Assembly (NCBI GenBank): GCA_013314775.1
Contig: JABUFB010000010.1
Coordinates: 62,001-126,000, forward strand
DNA: 64,000 nt
DNA from: Armatimonadota bacterium
Lineage (GTDB): Bacteria > Armatimonadota > Zipacnadia > Zipacnadales > JABUFB01
Direction: 5' to 3'
Every line of letters starts with the position of its first letter. The stretch's first letter is position 1. The position numbers were made by a program, and so were the translations under genes. Positions 36,272 through 45,105 of the stretch are shown in pieces. Below the pieces are notes generated by a model that did not search any database, was not told the origin of the DNA, and saw nothing but the letters and a program-made list of their open reading frames with translations.

Positions 36272-37031
36272 TGCCCGGGAACGGGAAGAAAATGATGACC
36301 GCCATGATTGTGCCAAGCGCCGCGCCAATGACCACTTCTTGCATAGAGTGGATTTTCGCCTGAACCCGGCTTTGCGACACCAGCAGAGCCATCGCGAGCA
36401 CGAGGCAGGCGACCGACAGGTTGCGGGTCATGATGACCAGGCTGGTGCCGATCAGGAAAGCCAGCGCGGTGTGACCGGAGACCACGCCACCCCTCCAGAA
36501 GGTGCCTGACTGGGTCTTCGCCTTGAGCCAGGCGATGATGACGCCCAACAGGATACTGCCGATCAGGACCCCTTGCACCACTCCGAGGTGCGGGGTGGCC
36601 ATGCTCTCGGGGAGCGAGCGTATGACCCGCCAGAAGGTCTCGCTTGTAGTGATCCCGATGATACCGACCGCGACCGCATAGGCAGCTGCAAGGAGGACCG
36701 CGCCGGCTGCGACGTCCTTGGCGATCTTCGCGCTCGGGTCGTAGGTCTTCACGGTCAGGTCAATGGTTCGCTCCAGTGCGGTATTGATCATTTCGGTAAT
36801 GAGCACCAGAGCGAAGGCGGTCATCAGGTGGAGCAGTTCGTAGGGAGTGACGCCAAATCCCGCCGCCGCCATGAGCACGAGGCTCATGATGGTGACGTGG
36901 AACTGCATGTGCTTTTCGGTACGCAGGACGTACGACAGACCATCCCACGCGTAGCGGAAGCTCCTCCAGACCGACTTATATTCACGGGGCGAAGGCGTCG
37001 TGCGCTCCAGATTCTCCGGCTTTTTTCTCAT
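36264..37031 (-). CDS. Diacylglycerol/undecaprenol kinase fused to a PAP2-type phosphatase
   Basis: 255-residue integral membrane fusion. Residues about 17-130 are a DgkA-type kinase (FRYAWDGLSYVLRTEKHMQFH, then EMINTALERTIDLT, then AKIAKDVAAGAVLL). Residues about 140-250 are a PAP2-like phosphatase with KTQSGTFWRGG, VSGH and SRVQAKIHSMQE matching the three catalytic motifs (Glu in place of the last Asp). The kinase in this pgpH-ybeY-dgkA order is usually undecaprenol kinase. The fused phosphatase could recycle undecaprenyl phosphate or act on phosphatidylglycerophosphate (inference). ATGA overlap with ybeY. Confidence 0.85.
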   Translation of the reverse strand: MRKKPENLERTTPSPREYKSVWRSFRYAWDGLSYVLRTEKHMQFHVTIMSLVLMAAAGFGVTPYELLHLMTAFALVLITEMINTALERTIDLTVKTYDPSAKIAKDVAAGAVLLAAAYAVAVGIIGITTSETFWRVIRSLPESMATPHLGVVQGVLIGSILLGVIIAWLKAKTQSGTFWRGGVVSGHTALAFLIGTSLVIMTRNLSVACLVLAMALLVSQSRVQAKIHSMQEVVIGAALGTIMAVIIFFPFPGNG

Positions 37032-37456
37032 GGGTGAATCTGCAGACCCATCCTTTTCATGGTTTCCAGCTGCAAGTCAATCATCCTGCCAAGCTCGTCC
37101 TCGGTGGCATCGTCCATCCCTGCCACGTGCAGCAGACCGTGGGAGACCAGCCAGGCTAACTCCGTGGCCGTGTCGTGCCCCGCCGCCTGCGCCTGCCGCC
37201 GCGCCGTGGGCAGGGAGATGATGATCTCGCCGCCGGTTTCGTCTTCGTCTCGGTCCGCCTCAAATGAGATAACGTCTGTTGTGCGGTCGCTGTTTCTGAA
37301 ACGCAGGTTGAGTTCGTGCATGCGCTCGTCGTCCACGATCACCAGGCTGAGAAGGTCCAGGTCGAACCCGATGAGTGCAGCGGTCTCCCGCGCGGCGCGG
37401 ATCATCACATCGGCGTCGAAGGGCTCAAACTGCAGATTGCGGATCTCGATCTCCAC
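37028..37456 (-). CDS. ybeY: Endoribonuclease YbeY (rRNA maturation factor)
   Basis: 142-residue YbeY, a metal-dependent RNase for 16S rRNA 3' maturation and ribosome quality control. It has ELNLRFRNSDRTTDVISF and the zinc motif region SHGLLHVAGMDD. The first two zinc ligands, H106 and H110, are kept, but the third (His in the classic HGxLHxxGxDH) is D116. The metal site may still form with Asp, or activity may be weakened. The start is GTG at 37456 with GGGAGG 10 bases upstream. It lies between pgpH and the dgkA-type gene, a widely conserved order. Confidence 0.88.
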   Translation of the reverse strand: MEIEIRNLQFEPFDADVMIRAARETAALIGFDLDLLSLVIVDDERMHELNLRFRNSDRTTDVISFEADRDEDETGGEIIISLPTARRQAQAAGHDTATELAWLVSHGLLHVAGMDDATEDELGRMIDLQLETMKRMGLQIHP

Positions 37457-37479
37457 CGGCTACGGGCCTCCCACTTGCC

Positions 37480-39669
37480 CTAAGGCTGGCGCCCGCCACT
37501 GACCGCACTCTCCCGGGGGCGCCCGTTGTGCCTTCCGGATGAGTGGGCGCTCTCGTGCTCACGCAGGACCTGTTCCGGATATTTTACCCGGTGATGGTAC
37601 ATGCTGGCGATAGTGTTCACGAAACTGCGCTTGATGGTGGATAGATCGCGGAAGGACAGGGGGGCCTCGTCGAGCTGGCCATCCTCGATCTTGTGCTTCA
37701 CCAGGCGCTCCACCATTTCCTCAATCTCATAGCGTGACGGGTTCTCGAGGGTGCGCGCCGCGGCCTCAATCGTATCAGCCAACATGAACAGCGCCGTCTC
37801 GCGCGACTGTGGTTTCGGGCCGGGATACCGGAAACTGATCTCTGGGATTGCGTCGGGGTCGTCTGCCTGTTCCTGGGCTCTGCGATAGAAGTACTCCACC
37901 AGCGTGGTGCCGTGATGCTCTGTGATGAAAGCCGTGATCTCCGGCGGCAGCCCGTACTCGTGGGCCAGCTCCACGCCCTCACGCACATGGTTGGTGATGA
38001 TGAGTGCACTCAGGTGTGGCGACAGCCTGTCATGAGGGTTGTCTGTCCCAAGCTGGTTCTCCACAAACATATATGGGCGCTTGAGCTTGCCGATGTCGTG
38101 GTACATCGCGGCAACCCGAACCAGGAGCGCATTAGCCCCGATTGCTTCGGCGGCAGGTTCCGCGAGATTTGCCGCCATCAGACTGGACTGGTAGCTGCCG
38201 GGAGCCTCGCGGATCAACCTCTGCAGCAGGGGCTCGTGGGGGTTGGCGAGCTCGATCAGGCGGAACTCAGTGGTCACGCCCAGGAGGCGTTCCAGGGCCA
38301 CTGAAGCGCCCATGGCAAGCAGTGGCGACACCAGGCCCCCGACCGCCGCGATGCCCAGAAGCCGCGGGGTGACGGTGATGCTGAACACTTCGGAGCAGAT
38401 GAGCATCACCAGGGCCGCCCATGCCGCCATTGCCGGGGCCGCCAGGGCGATCACTCCGCTCTTGCGCCCCGTGCGCGACACCAGGAAAACGCCCACCGTG
38501 GTGCACAGGATCAGCACCATGACCATCCGGGTGTCGCCGCCGCTGGCGAGGATCGGCAGAAGCAATCCGCTAAAGATACCCACAGCCATGCCGATCGAGA
38601 CACCCATCAGCAGGGCCACGATCATCGAGAAGATGATGGCGACCGTCAGGCTTCCCGCCTCGAACCAGGTGGTGGTGCCCAGCGCGCGGAAGGCGAATGT
38701 CGTGGCCACTAGCAGCGCGGCCACGGTGACCAGCTGGTCGAAATTGCCCCAGACACGTGTATTGAACCGTCTGATAAACAGGCCCAGAAGGAAGACCATG
38801 ATCGTCGCCACCGCGAGTACACCGAGGGCTCGCGTGTAGTCGATGGTCTCCTGCATGAGCCCCACGGCCTGGAACGCCGCGATGTGCCGCGGCCGAACTT
38901 CCTCGCCCGCCAGGATAATGATATCCCGGGGCTGGATGGGGTGGACGACATCGGCCACGCTGTCTCGCTTCTGCTTGCGAGCCTCTTCCGTGGCGTCACG
39001 GTCAAGTATGCGGTTGGGGACGATAACGGCCTGCCCAATCTCTCGGGCCATCGCCGTAAACGGGCTGGTGAGGCGCAAGCCGCCTACAGCTTCAGCGATT
39101 CGCTGCCGCGCCTGCTCGAGGTCCGTGGCATTGTCCCGTATCTCGCCGGCCATCTCACGGCGGACCAGGTTCGCCAGACCGTCGTGGACCCTGGCAAGCG
39201 CCGCGTCGGACGTCGTCTCGCGGACGGCAAGCGCAAGGGTCTCATCGCTGAGACTGATGTCCAGCGAGTTGCGGAGTTCAGTGACCTTTGCGAGAGGGTC
39301 TGCAAGAGCCGGGTTCGCACGCACATCCCGAAAACGGCTGAAGATGTCACTCAGTGCTGTAAGGGCTTTCTCCGTAGCCCCCGGGATCGGGTCATAGATC
39401 TCGGGCACGTCCTCGGCGGCATCTGCCCTCAGCCGTTCCATCTCTTCCGGATCCACATAGACGCCGCTGCGGGGTGCCCGGATAGTGCGGTCAGCTCTAT
39501 CGCCCTCGACGTAATCCAGTTTCTGGGGGAGTATACGTGCCCAGGCAGCGATGAAGACGCATCCCGCCGTAACGAACCCGAGCAGGATGCGGCGCCCGGC
39601 TCCACGAGGGAGGGAGACGAGGAGCTTCGACCGGGCTGCCTGTTTCCTACCCCTGGCCTTAGTCTTCAT
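37480..39669 (-). CDS. pgpH: 7TM-HD family c-di-AMP phosphodiesterase, PgpH-like
   Basis: 729-residue membrane protein. An N-terminal transmembrane helix (about 27-45) is followed by an extracellular 7TMR-HDED domain (about 60-270), seven transmembrane helices (about 280-470) and a cytoplasmic HD domain with MYHDIGKLKRP, LSALIITNHVREGVELAHEYGLP and ITEHHGTTLVEYFY. L. monocytogenes PgpH with this layout hydrolyses cyclic di-AMP. The ATG at 39669 has GGAG about 11 bases upstream; GTG at 39690 is the alternative. First gene of the pgpH-ybeY-dgkA-larE-nadB operon, served by a strong promoter. Confidence 0.9.
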   Translation of the reverse strand: MKTKARGRKQAARSKLLVSLPRGAGRRILLGFVTAGCVFIAAWARILPQKLDYVEGDRADRTIRAPRSGVYVDPEEMERLRADAAEDVPEIYDPIPGATEKALTALSDIFSRFRDVRANPALADPLAKVTELRNSLDISLSDETLALAVRETTSDAALARVHDGLANLVRREMAGEIRDNATDLEQARQRIAEAVGGLRLTSPFTAMAREIGQAVIVPNRILDRDATEEARKQKRDSVADVVHPIQPRDIIILAGEEVRPRHIAAFQAVGLMQETIDYTRALGVLAVATIMVFLLGLFIRRFNTRVWGNFDQLVTVAALLVATTFAFRALGTTTWFEAGSLTVAIIFSMIVALLMGVSIGMAVGIFSGLLLPILASGGDTRMVMVLILCTTVGVFLVSRTGRKSGVIALAAPAMAAWAALVMLICSEVFSITVTPRLLGIAAVGGLVSPLLAMGASVALERLLGVTTEFRLIELANPHEPLLQRLIREAPGSYQSSLMAANLAEPAAEAIGANALLVRVAAMYHDIGKLKRPYMFVENQLGTDNPHDRLSPHLSALIITNHVREGVELAHEYGLPPEITAFITEHHGTTLVEYFYRRAQEQADDPDAIPEISFRYPGPKPQSRETALFMLADTIEAAARTLENPSRYEIEEMVERLVKHKIEDGQLDEAPLSFRDLSTIKRSFVNTIASMYHHRVKYPEQVLREHESAHSSGRHNGRPRESAVSGGRQP

Positions 39670-39815
39670 TCGCGATATGTCTCCAGGCACGCAGTGCGAC
39701 GCGGACAGCCACCACCTTCGCCCCGACTCCGTGCGTGGCTGTAGTGCGCTCCGTCAGCCGCGGCCCTGGGTGACCGCGGAGATTCTCGTCCCGCACGTGA
39801 CGCGATCTGTGCAAG

Positions 39816-39845
39816 ATTATATGGCCGCCCCGGAGTGGGTGTCAA
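39816..39845 (-). promoter_or_regulatory. Consensus promoter of the pgpH-to-nadB operon
   Basis: On the minus strand both hexamers are perfect: TTGACA (39845-39840), an 18-base spacer and TATAAT (39821-39816). Transcription would start near 39809, giving a leader of about 140 bases before the pgpH ATG. A 12-base palindrome, GGTCCGCGGACC (39848-39859), sits directly upstream and could be a regulator site. Confidence 0.75.
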
Positions 39846-40278
39846 ACGGTCCGCGGACCAGAGGGCCCTAGGGGGACAAGCCCGCAAGGCATGTAACGGA
39901 CAGGACCGTCGGTTCTGTGAGAAGAGTGCCTGCTGATGCCGAATCGGCGTTCAGCGTGCCCCTGGCCCTGAGCCGCTGCCCCACCAGCCCGCCGGGCAGG
40001 CGATTGCTTTTGGTCGGGGGGCGGAAGCCCCCGGATTGCCGCCCCGGGATGCGCCTTGAGCCCCCGGACGGGGCAACAGACGGCCGGCTCCGTCCGGAGC
40101 CTGACACGACACGGCACGGCGCGGGCAACGGACGCAGGGCGCACCTCAGGCCGGCATGCATCCCCCGGAACCGATGCTCCTGGTGTAGCGGAGACCGTTG
40201 CATTCCAATCGCCCGGATTTTGTGATATGGTGAGTACTCATGGCGCCTCGCAATGGTGGTTTCGGAGAAGCATGGGCA
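39846..40278. other. Non-coding gap with several GC-rich hairpins
   Basis: The longest stretch without a convincing gene. Frames open on both strands but have Arg/Pro/Gly-rich composition and no SD. Visible structure: a 6-base stem with GGAA loop (40017-40032), a 5-base stem GCCCC/GGGGC (40060-40074) and a 6-base stem GGCTCC/GGAGCC with GTCC loop (40086-40101), all within 90 bases. A structured RNA, or remnants of a terminator for an earlier transcript, are possible. I could not match it to SRP RNA, RNase P, tmRNA or a riboswitch. Confidence 0.4.
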
Positions 40279-40878
40279 ATGCTCCCCGTGGGCCGTACAG
40301 GGCGCGCGGCTGCCGTCCTGCTCCTGTCCCTGTCGTTGACCGCGGTCCTGGCCGGGAGCCTCGCAGCGCGATACGGTCCGGGCTGGCCACGCAGGCTATA
40401 TTGGCCGCGTCCGCCCGGGGTGGTCATCCACCATTCCGCCTCGCCGGGGACCAGGGGTGAAACGTCCATCAGTGCGCAAGACATAGATCGCTGGCATGAA
40501 AGCCGGGGCTGGGGCGAAGAGACGCTGGGGCCGAAGTACCACATTGGCTACCACTACGTGATTCTGCCCGGGGGAACGGTCCAGCCCGGCAGGCCCGAAT
40601 GGATGCGGGGAGCCCACTGCAAGGGTCACAACGACATGCTGGGCATCTGCCTGGTGGGCAATTTCAGTTCCCAAGACAATCCCGGCGGGGCAATGCAACC
40701 CGCGAGGCCCACGAAAGAGCAAATGCAGGCGCTGGCGGATCTCCTGAGGAAACTGATGAAGCGCTATGACTTCGGTCCCGAGGCGATCCACCTGCACAGG
40801 GACCTCGGGCAGACACAGTGCCCCGGCGACCGGTTCGACGTAAAGGAGCTCGATAGAGCATTACAAGCGGACGAGTGA
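40279..40878 (+). CDS. N-acetylmuramoyl-L-alanine amidase (PGRP/Amidase_2 type)
   Basis: About 199 residues. An N-terminal signal anchor (AAAVLLLSLSLTAVLAGSLAA) is followed by a zinc amidase domain. The ligands are visible as VVIHHSAS, HLHRD and TQCPG, and YHYVILPGG and GICLVGNF are typical strands. It cuts the amide between muramic acid and the stem peptide. The ATG at 40279 has GGAGAAG 8 bases upstream; an in-frame ATG at 40240 would add 13 residues and has a weaker, closer SD. A small membrane-protein gene follows 20 bases downstream. Confidence 0.87.
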   Translation: MLPVGRTGRAAAVLLLSLSLTAVLAGSLAARYGPGWPRRLYWPRPPGVVIHHSASPGTRGETSISAQDIDRWHESRGWGEETLGPKYHIGYHYVILPGGTVQPGRPEWMRGAHCKGHNDMLGICLVGNFSSQDNPGGAMQPARPTKEQMQALADLLRKLMKRYDFGPEAIHLHRDLGQTQCPGDRFDVKELDRALQADE

Positions 40879-40898
40879 GTTCTCGGGAGCGCAAGCCG

Positions 40899-41177
40899 AT
40901 GAAGGACGCACAAGACATGACCGCGTATGACTGGGCACCCCACATCGCGCCGGGCGTCCGGGCCTTTCGGCCCGGCGCCGTTGTCGCATTGTTCGCACTA
41001 ATCCTGGGTATAGTCGCCACACTCTACGCCTGGACCAACGGAGAGCGGCTGGCCGAGGAAGCCGCGGCTGAGGCAGCTGATCCCGCCGTGTCCAAGGAGA
41101 TGTTGATTGACCCTGTACCGACCGGCGCACCTGAGGCGCCGGCCAAGACCGGAGCAAGAACAGGTCTGCCGCACTGA
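40899..41177 (+). CDS. Small single-span membrane protein
   Basis: 92 residues; no family recognised. One transmembrane helix (about 29-47: AVVALFALILGIVATLYAW) lies between a short N-terminal part and an acidic, Ala-rich C-terminal part ending in a Pro/Thr-rich tail. The ATG at 40899 has GGGAG 9 bases upstream; a second ATG lies at 40917. Its position between the amidase and the first DUF6785 gene, with short gaps, suggests one transcript. Confidence 0.6.
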   Translation: MKDAQDMTAYDWAPHIAPGVRAFRPGAVVALFALILGIVATLYAWTNGERLAEEAAAEAADPAVSKEMLIDPVPTGAPEAPAKTGARTGLPH

Positions 41178-41230
41178 CCCGCTGCTGCCGAAACCGCTCC
41201 GCCACACCACAGAGCACCACGGGCGATCGC

Positions 41231-43147
41231 ATGAAGCAAGGAGCCGCTCTGCCGCTCCAACCCGGCGCCACCTGGCGGGCCGTCATTCTCGGCCTGCTCC
41301 TCATCGTCCCCCAGGCCTATTTCAGCCTGCACGGGTTTACCTGGGGGCAGAGTCACCCCGCAACGGTTTCACTGTACTTCAACGTCGTGGTTACCCTCTT
41401 CCTGCTGGCACTGGTGAACATGTTACTGCGCAGGTTCGCACCCCGCCTGGAACTCGGGCGAGGGGAACTCGTGGTCGTATACGGGATGCTGGCGTTGGTG
41501 ACCGCCCTCTACGGTCACGACCAACTGCACAACATGGTTCCGGTTGTGGCCCACCCCGTGTGGCACGCCACGCCGGAGAACGACTGGGAAGAGCTTTTCG
41601 TCAACGAGATCCCCGAATGGCTGACTGTCAAGGATCCGCAGGCCCTGTACGCGTATTTCGACGGCCGCGAGCCTTTCTTCGCGTCGCCCCACTGGCGGCC
41701 CTGGGTTATCCCCGCCCTCGCCTGGTCTGGCTTTATGCTGCTCATGACCTGGATCTTCCTGTGCCTGAACACCCTCTTCAGGCGCCAGTGGACGGAGGAA
41801 TCCAAGCTCTCCTTCCCCATTGTCCAGTTGCCGCTGGAGATCGTCTCGCCGCGTTGCACCCTTTTCCGCAACAGACTCTTCTGGATCGGATTTGGTGTCG
41901 CGTTCTTCATTGACGTGGTCAACGGCCTGCACGTCTTGTACCCCACGATCCCTAGCATTCTCGGGGAATACTCCGGGAAATACGATCTCGGCGTTCAACT
42001 TCGCACCATGCCCTGGCGGGCCATCGGCTGGACGCCCCTGGGCGCATTCCCCTTCGCCATCGGCCTGGGGTTCTTCATTCCGCTGGACCTGTCCTTCAGC
42101 ATGTGGTTCTTCTATATCTTCTGGAAGTTTGTGCGCATCTTCACGGCCGGCGTGGGCATCCAGCAGTTGCCCCGGGCGCCCTGGGTAGATGAGCAGAATT
42201 TCGCCGGGTATGTGATCCTTGCGCTGGCCTCGGTCTGGACCACCCGCAAGCATCTCGTGGCGGCCCTGCGCAGCGCTCTGGGTGGGGTGCGCATCGATGA
42301 CCAGGGTGAACCCCTCCCCTATCGATGGGCGCTGTGGGGCGCCATCGCCGGGGTCGTGGGCATCATCGTCTTCTGCATGTACGCGGGGATGAGCTTCTGG
42401 GGAATCTGTACCTGGCTGGCGGCGTATCTGCTTATTTCCGTGGGGATCGCGCGTATCCGGGCCGAACTGGGCTCGCCGGTTCATGACCTGCACTTCATGG
42501 GACCGGAGGTGGCGCTCATCGAGTCTGCCGGCGTCGATGTCTGGGGTAAGAAGAACCTGGTGATGTACAGTTTTTTCTTCGCCTTCACCCGGGCCCACCG
42601 AAGCCACCCCATGCCAACCCAGATCGAGACCATGAAAATGGCGTCCGAGGCCAGGATCAGTCAGCCGGGAGTGTCCGCCGCGCTCATGCTGGCCGCCGGT
42701 CTCGGGTTGGTTCTCGGCTGGTACGTAATGCTCGACGCCTACTTCCGCTACGGCGGCCAGCCCTCGTACCCTGGAGTAGGCGCATGGAGCCGTCTGCAGG
42801 GATGGCTCGAAGCTCCGGCGGGCACTAACTGGTACGCCGTGGCCGCAATGATCATCGGCGGCCTGGCAACTCTCGGCCTGCAGGTCCTGCGCAGCCACTA
42901 TGCATGGTTCCCCTTCCATCCCGCGGGCTTCGCGGTGTCCGGAACATGGTCCATGGCGCTGTTTGCGCCGTCGATTCTGGTGAGCTGGCTGGTGAAGTCG
43001 GTGATCCTGCGGTATGGGGGCATGTCCTCGTACCGCCCGGCCTCGTTCTTCTTCATGGGGCTCATACTGGGTGAGTTCGTGGTGGGTGCATTCTGGGGAA
43101 CTTACGGGATCATCACGCACCGGGCGATGTTCAATTTCCTGCCGTAG
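41231..43147 (+). CDS. DUF6785/DUF6784-type polytopic membrane protein (copy 1)
   Basis: 638 residues with about twelve hydrophobic segments. The N-terminal part (WRAVILGLLLIVPQAYFSLHG, then TVSLYFNVVVTLFLLAL, then RGELVVVYGML) and the motifs KLSFPIVQLPLEI and GSPVHDLH are the hallmark of the DUF6785 family. I know this family mainly from Armatimonadota, Planctomycetota and relatives. It looks like a secondary transporter of the OPT type, but substrate and mechanism are unknown. It is followed 29 bases later by a full-length paralogue. Confidence 0.85.
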   Translation: MKQGAALPLQPGATWRAVILGLLLIVPQAYFSLHGFTWGQSHPATVSLYFNVVVTLFLLALVNMLLRRFAPRLELGRGELVVVYGMLALVTALYGHDQLHNMVPVVAHPVWHATPENDWEELFVNEIPEWLTVKDPQALYAYFDGREPFFASPHWRPWVIPALAWSGFMLLMTWIFLCLNTLFRRQWTEESKLSFPIVQLPLEIVSPRCTLFRNRLFWIGFGVAFFIDVVNGLHVLYPTIPSILGEYSGKYDLGVQLRTMPWRAIGWTPLGAFPFAIGLGFFIPLDLSFSMWFFYIFWKFVRIFTAGVGIQQLPRAPWVDEQNFAGYVILALASVWTTRKHLVAALRSALGGVRIDDQGEPLPYRWALWGAIAGVVGIIVFCMYAGMSFWGICTWLAAYLLISVGIARIRAELGSPVHDLHFMGPEVALIESAGVDVWGKKNLVMYSFFFAFTRAHRSHPMPTQIETMKMASEARISQPGVSAALMLAAGLGLVLGWYVMLDAYFRYGGQPSYPGVGAWSRLQGWLEAPAGTNWYAVAAMIIGGLATLGLQVLRSHYAWFPFHPAGFAVSGTWSMALFAPSILVSWLVKSVILRYGGMSSYRPASFFFMGLILGEFVVGAFWGTYGIITHRAMFNFLP

Positions 43148-43176
43148 CGGGCAGGCCAACTCCTGCCGGGGCGCCA

Positions 43177-45105
43177 ATGCAAGAGCCGAACGCCAAACAC
43201 TTACGGGAAGCCGACGCCCCTCGCCCCGTCACCGCAAGGGCGATTGTGCTGGGCGCATTGCTCATCCCCCCGAACGTACTCTTCATCATCCACGGGCTCT
43301 TCTGGGGGCAAAGCCGCCCCACAACCGTCAGCCTGATCTTCAACGTCGTCATCTCCCTGCTGTTGGTCACCCTCGCCAATCACCTGATCCGTCGGGCAAA
43401 CCCGCGCTGGGCACTGAGTCAAGGCGAACTGCTGGTCATTTACGGGATGCTCAGCGTCGCTTCGGCAACCGCGGGGCTGGACCAGGTCCAGACCATGATG
43501 GAGGTGGTGGCACACCCGATCTGGGGCGCAACACCGGAGAACAAGTGGGAAGAGCTGTTCCTGGAGCAGATGCCCACGTGGGTAACCGTCACCGATGAGC
43601 GCGCCCTGGAGGCCTACTTCGACAGCCGCCTGCCTCTTTTCGCGACCCCGTACTGGCGGCCGTGGGTGCCCGTGGCCCTGGTCTGGGCGGGTTTCAGTTT
43701 CACGCTGTTGTTCGTGATGCTCTGCCTGAACACCCTGTTCCGCAAGCAGTGGACCGACGAGGCGAAACTGAGTTTCCCCATCGTGCAACTCCCCCTGGAG
43801 ATGACCCGGCCCCGGTCGGCATTGTGGACCAGCGGCCTGTTCTGGATCGGCTTCGGCGTCGCGTTCGCCATCGACGCACTCAATGGGCTGCACTTCCTTT
43901 ACCCGAAGGTGCCCCACATTCTGGGCGAGTCCAGCTCGGCATGGGACCTGGGGACCCAGATCCGCACCATGCCGTGGCGAGCCATCGGCTGGACGCCCAT
44001 GCGAGTCTTCCCCTTCGGCATCGGCCTGTCGTTTTTCATCCCCTTGGACCTGTCCTTCAGCCAGTGGTTCTTTTACATCCTGTTCAAGCTCATGCGAGTG
44101 GGCTCCGCGGCACTGGGATGGGGAAACCTGCCGAAAGCGCCGTGGATCGACGAGCAGATCCATGCAGGCTATCTGGTGCTGGCAGCGTTCTCCGTATGGT
44201 CCACCCGCAAGCACCTGCTTGAGGCAGTGCGCGGGGTCTTCGGCCGCCACCACTTCGACGACCGCAATGAACCGATGCCCTACACGTGGGCGCTGTGGGG
44301 AGCCATCGGGGGCTTCGCGCTGCTTATGATCTTCTGCCTGCGGGCGGGGATGACCCTCTGGGCGGCGGGGGCCTTCATGCTCATCTACTTCGGCCTGTCT
44401 ATCGCCATCGCAAGAATCCGGGCGGAACTTGGCTCGCCGGTGCATGATCTGCACAAGATCGGCCCGGAAGCGGTGCTGACAGATGTGCTGGGGCCGCGCC
44501 CCCTTGGCGTCCAGAATCTCATCATGTTCTCGTTTTTCTGGTCCTTCAACCGGGCCCACCGCAGCCACCCGATGCCCCACCAGATCGAGGCCATGAAACT
44601 CGCGGATGAAACGAAAACCAGCCAGCGCGGGCTGTCGTGGGCGCTCACGCTGGCCGGTGCACTGGGAATCGCCCTGGGCTGGGGGATCATGCTGGATGCC
44701 AACTTCCGCTACGGCGGGCGGTCCTGGAAAGGGCAGGAGGCCTTCGGGCGCCTCCAGGGGTGGCTCACGAGTCCCGGCGACACCAACTGGTACGTGGTCG
44801 TTGCGCTTCTGGGAGGCGGTGCCTTTACCTGGTTCCTGGCTGTGATGCGCTCCCAGTTCGCCTGGTGGCCCTTCCACCCGGCAGGCTTCGCGGTTGCAGG
44901 CGGGTGGTCCATGGCTCTGTTCGCGCCCTCGATCCTCGCCGCCTGGCTCATCAAATCCATCGTGCTCAGATATGGCGGGATGAGCGCCTTCCGGCCGGCA
45001 TCCCGCTTCTTCCTGGGCATGATTCTGGGCGAATTCCTGGCAGGCGGCGCCTGGGGCGTGCTGGGAATCCTTATGAAGCGCCCCATGTACAACTTCCTGC
45101 CGTAA
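43177..45105 (+). CDS. DUF6785/DUF6784-type polytopic membrane protein (copy 2)
   Basis: 642-residue paralogue of the preceding gene, similar along its full length: ATPENKWEELFLEQMPTWVT against ATPENDWEELFVNEIPEWLT, KLSFPIVQLPLEM, GSPVHDLHKIGPE and FRYGG near the end. Divergence is spread over the whole protein, so the duplication is old and both copies are presumably used, perhaps as two subunits or two substrate specificities (inference). The stop codon abuts the stop of the convergent small gene. Confidence 0.85.
   Translation: MQEPNAKHLREADAPRPVTARAIVLGALLIPPNVLFIIHGLFWGQSRPTTVSLIFNVVISLLLVTLANHLIRRANPRWALSQGELLVIYGMLSVASATAGLDQVQTMMEVVAHPIWGATPENKWEELFLEQMPTWVTVTDERALEAYFDSRLPLFATPYWRPWVPVALVWAGFSFTLLFVMLCLNTLFRKQWTDEAKLSFPIVQLPLEMTRPRSALWTSGLFWIGFGVAFAIDALNGLHFLYPKVPHILGESSSAWDLGTQIRTMPWRAIGWTPMRVFPFGIGLSFFIPLDLSFSQWFFYILFKLMRVGSAALGWGNLPKAPWIDEQIHAGYLVLAAFSVWSTRKHLLEAVRGVFGRHHFDDRNEPMPYTWALWGAIGGFALLMIFCLRAGMTLWAAGAFMLIYFGLSIAIARIRAELGSPVHDLHKIGPEAVLTDVLGPRPLGVQNLIMFSFFWSFNRAHRSHPMPHQIEAMKLADETKTSQRGLSWALTLAGALGIALGWGIMLDANFRYGGRSWKGQEAFGRLQGWLTSPGDTNWYVVVALLGGGAFTWFLAVMRSQFAWWPFHPAGFAVAGGWSMALFAPSILAAWLIKSIVLRYGGMSAFRPASRFFLGMILGEFLAGGAWGVLGILMKRPMYNFLP

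Noticed and set aside
40017-40032. GGAA-loop hairpin considered as part of an SRP (4.5S) RNA
   Set aside because: The conserved asymmetric loop around the SRP tetraloop (GGAAGGAAGCA-type) is missing, and no long helix extends from it.
39842-40203. Minus-strand frames of about 100-110 codons in the long gap
   Set aside because: No SD, Arg/Pro/Gly-rich, and their ends run across the region just upstream of the strong pgpH promoter.
41423-44877. Two long minus-strand open frames (about 580 and 560 codons) opposite the DUF6785 genes
   Set aside because: Charged, His/Pro/Arg-rich composition without domains; the plus-strand membrane proteins explain the region fully.
41231-45105. Possible assembly duplication of the DUF6785 gene
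   Set aside because: The copies differ throughout at DNA and protein level, so they are true paralogues.
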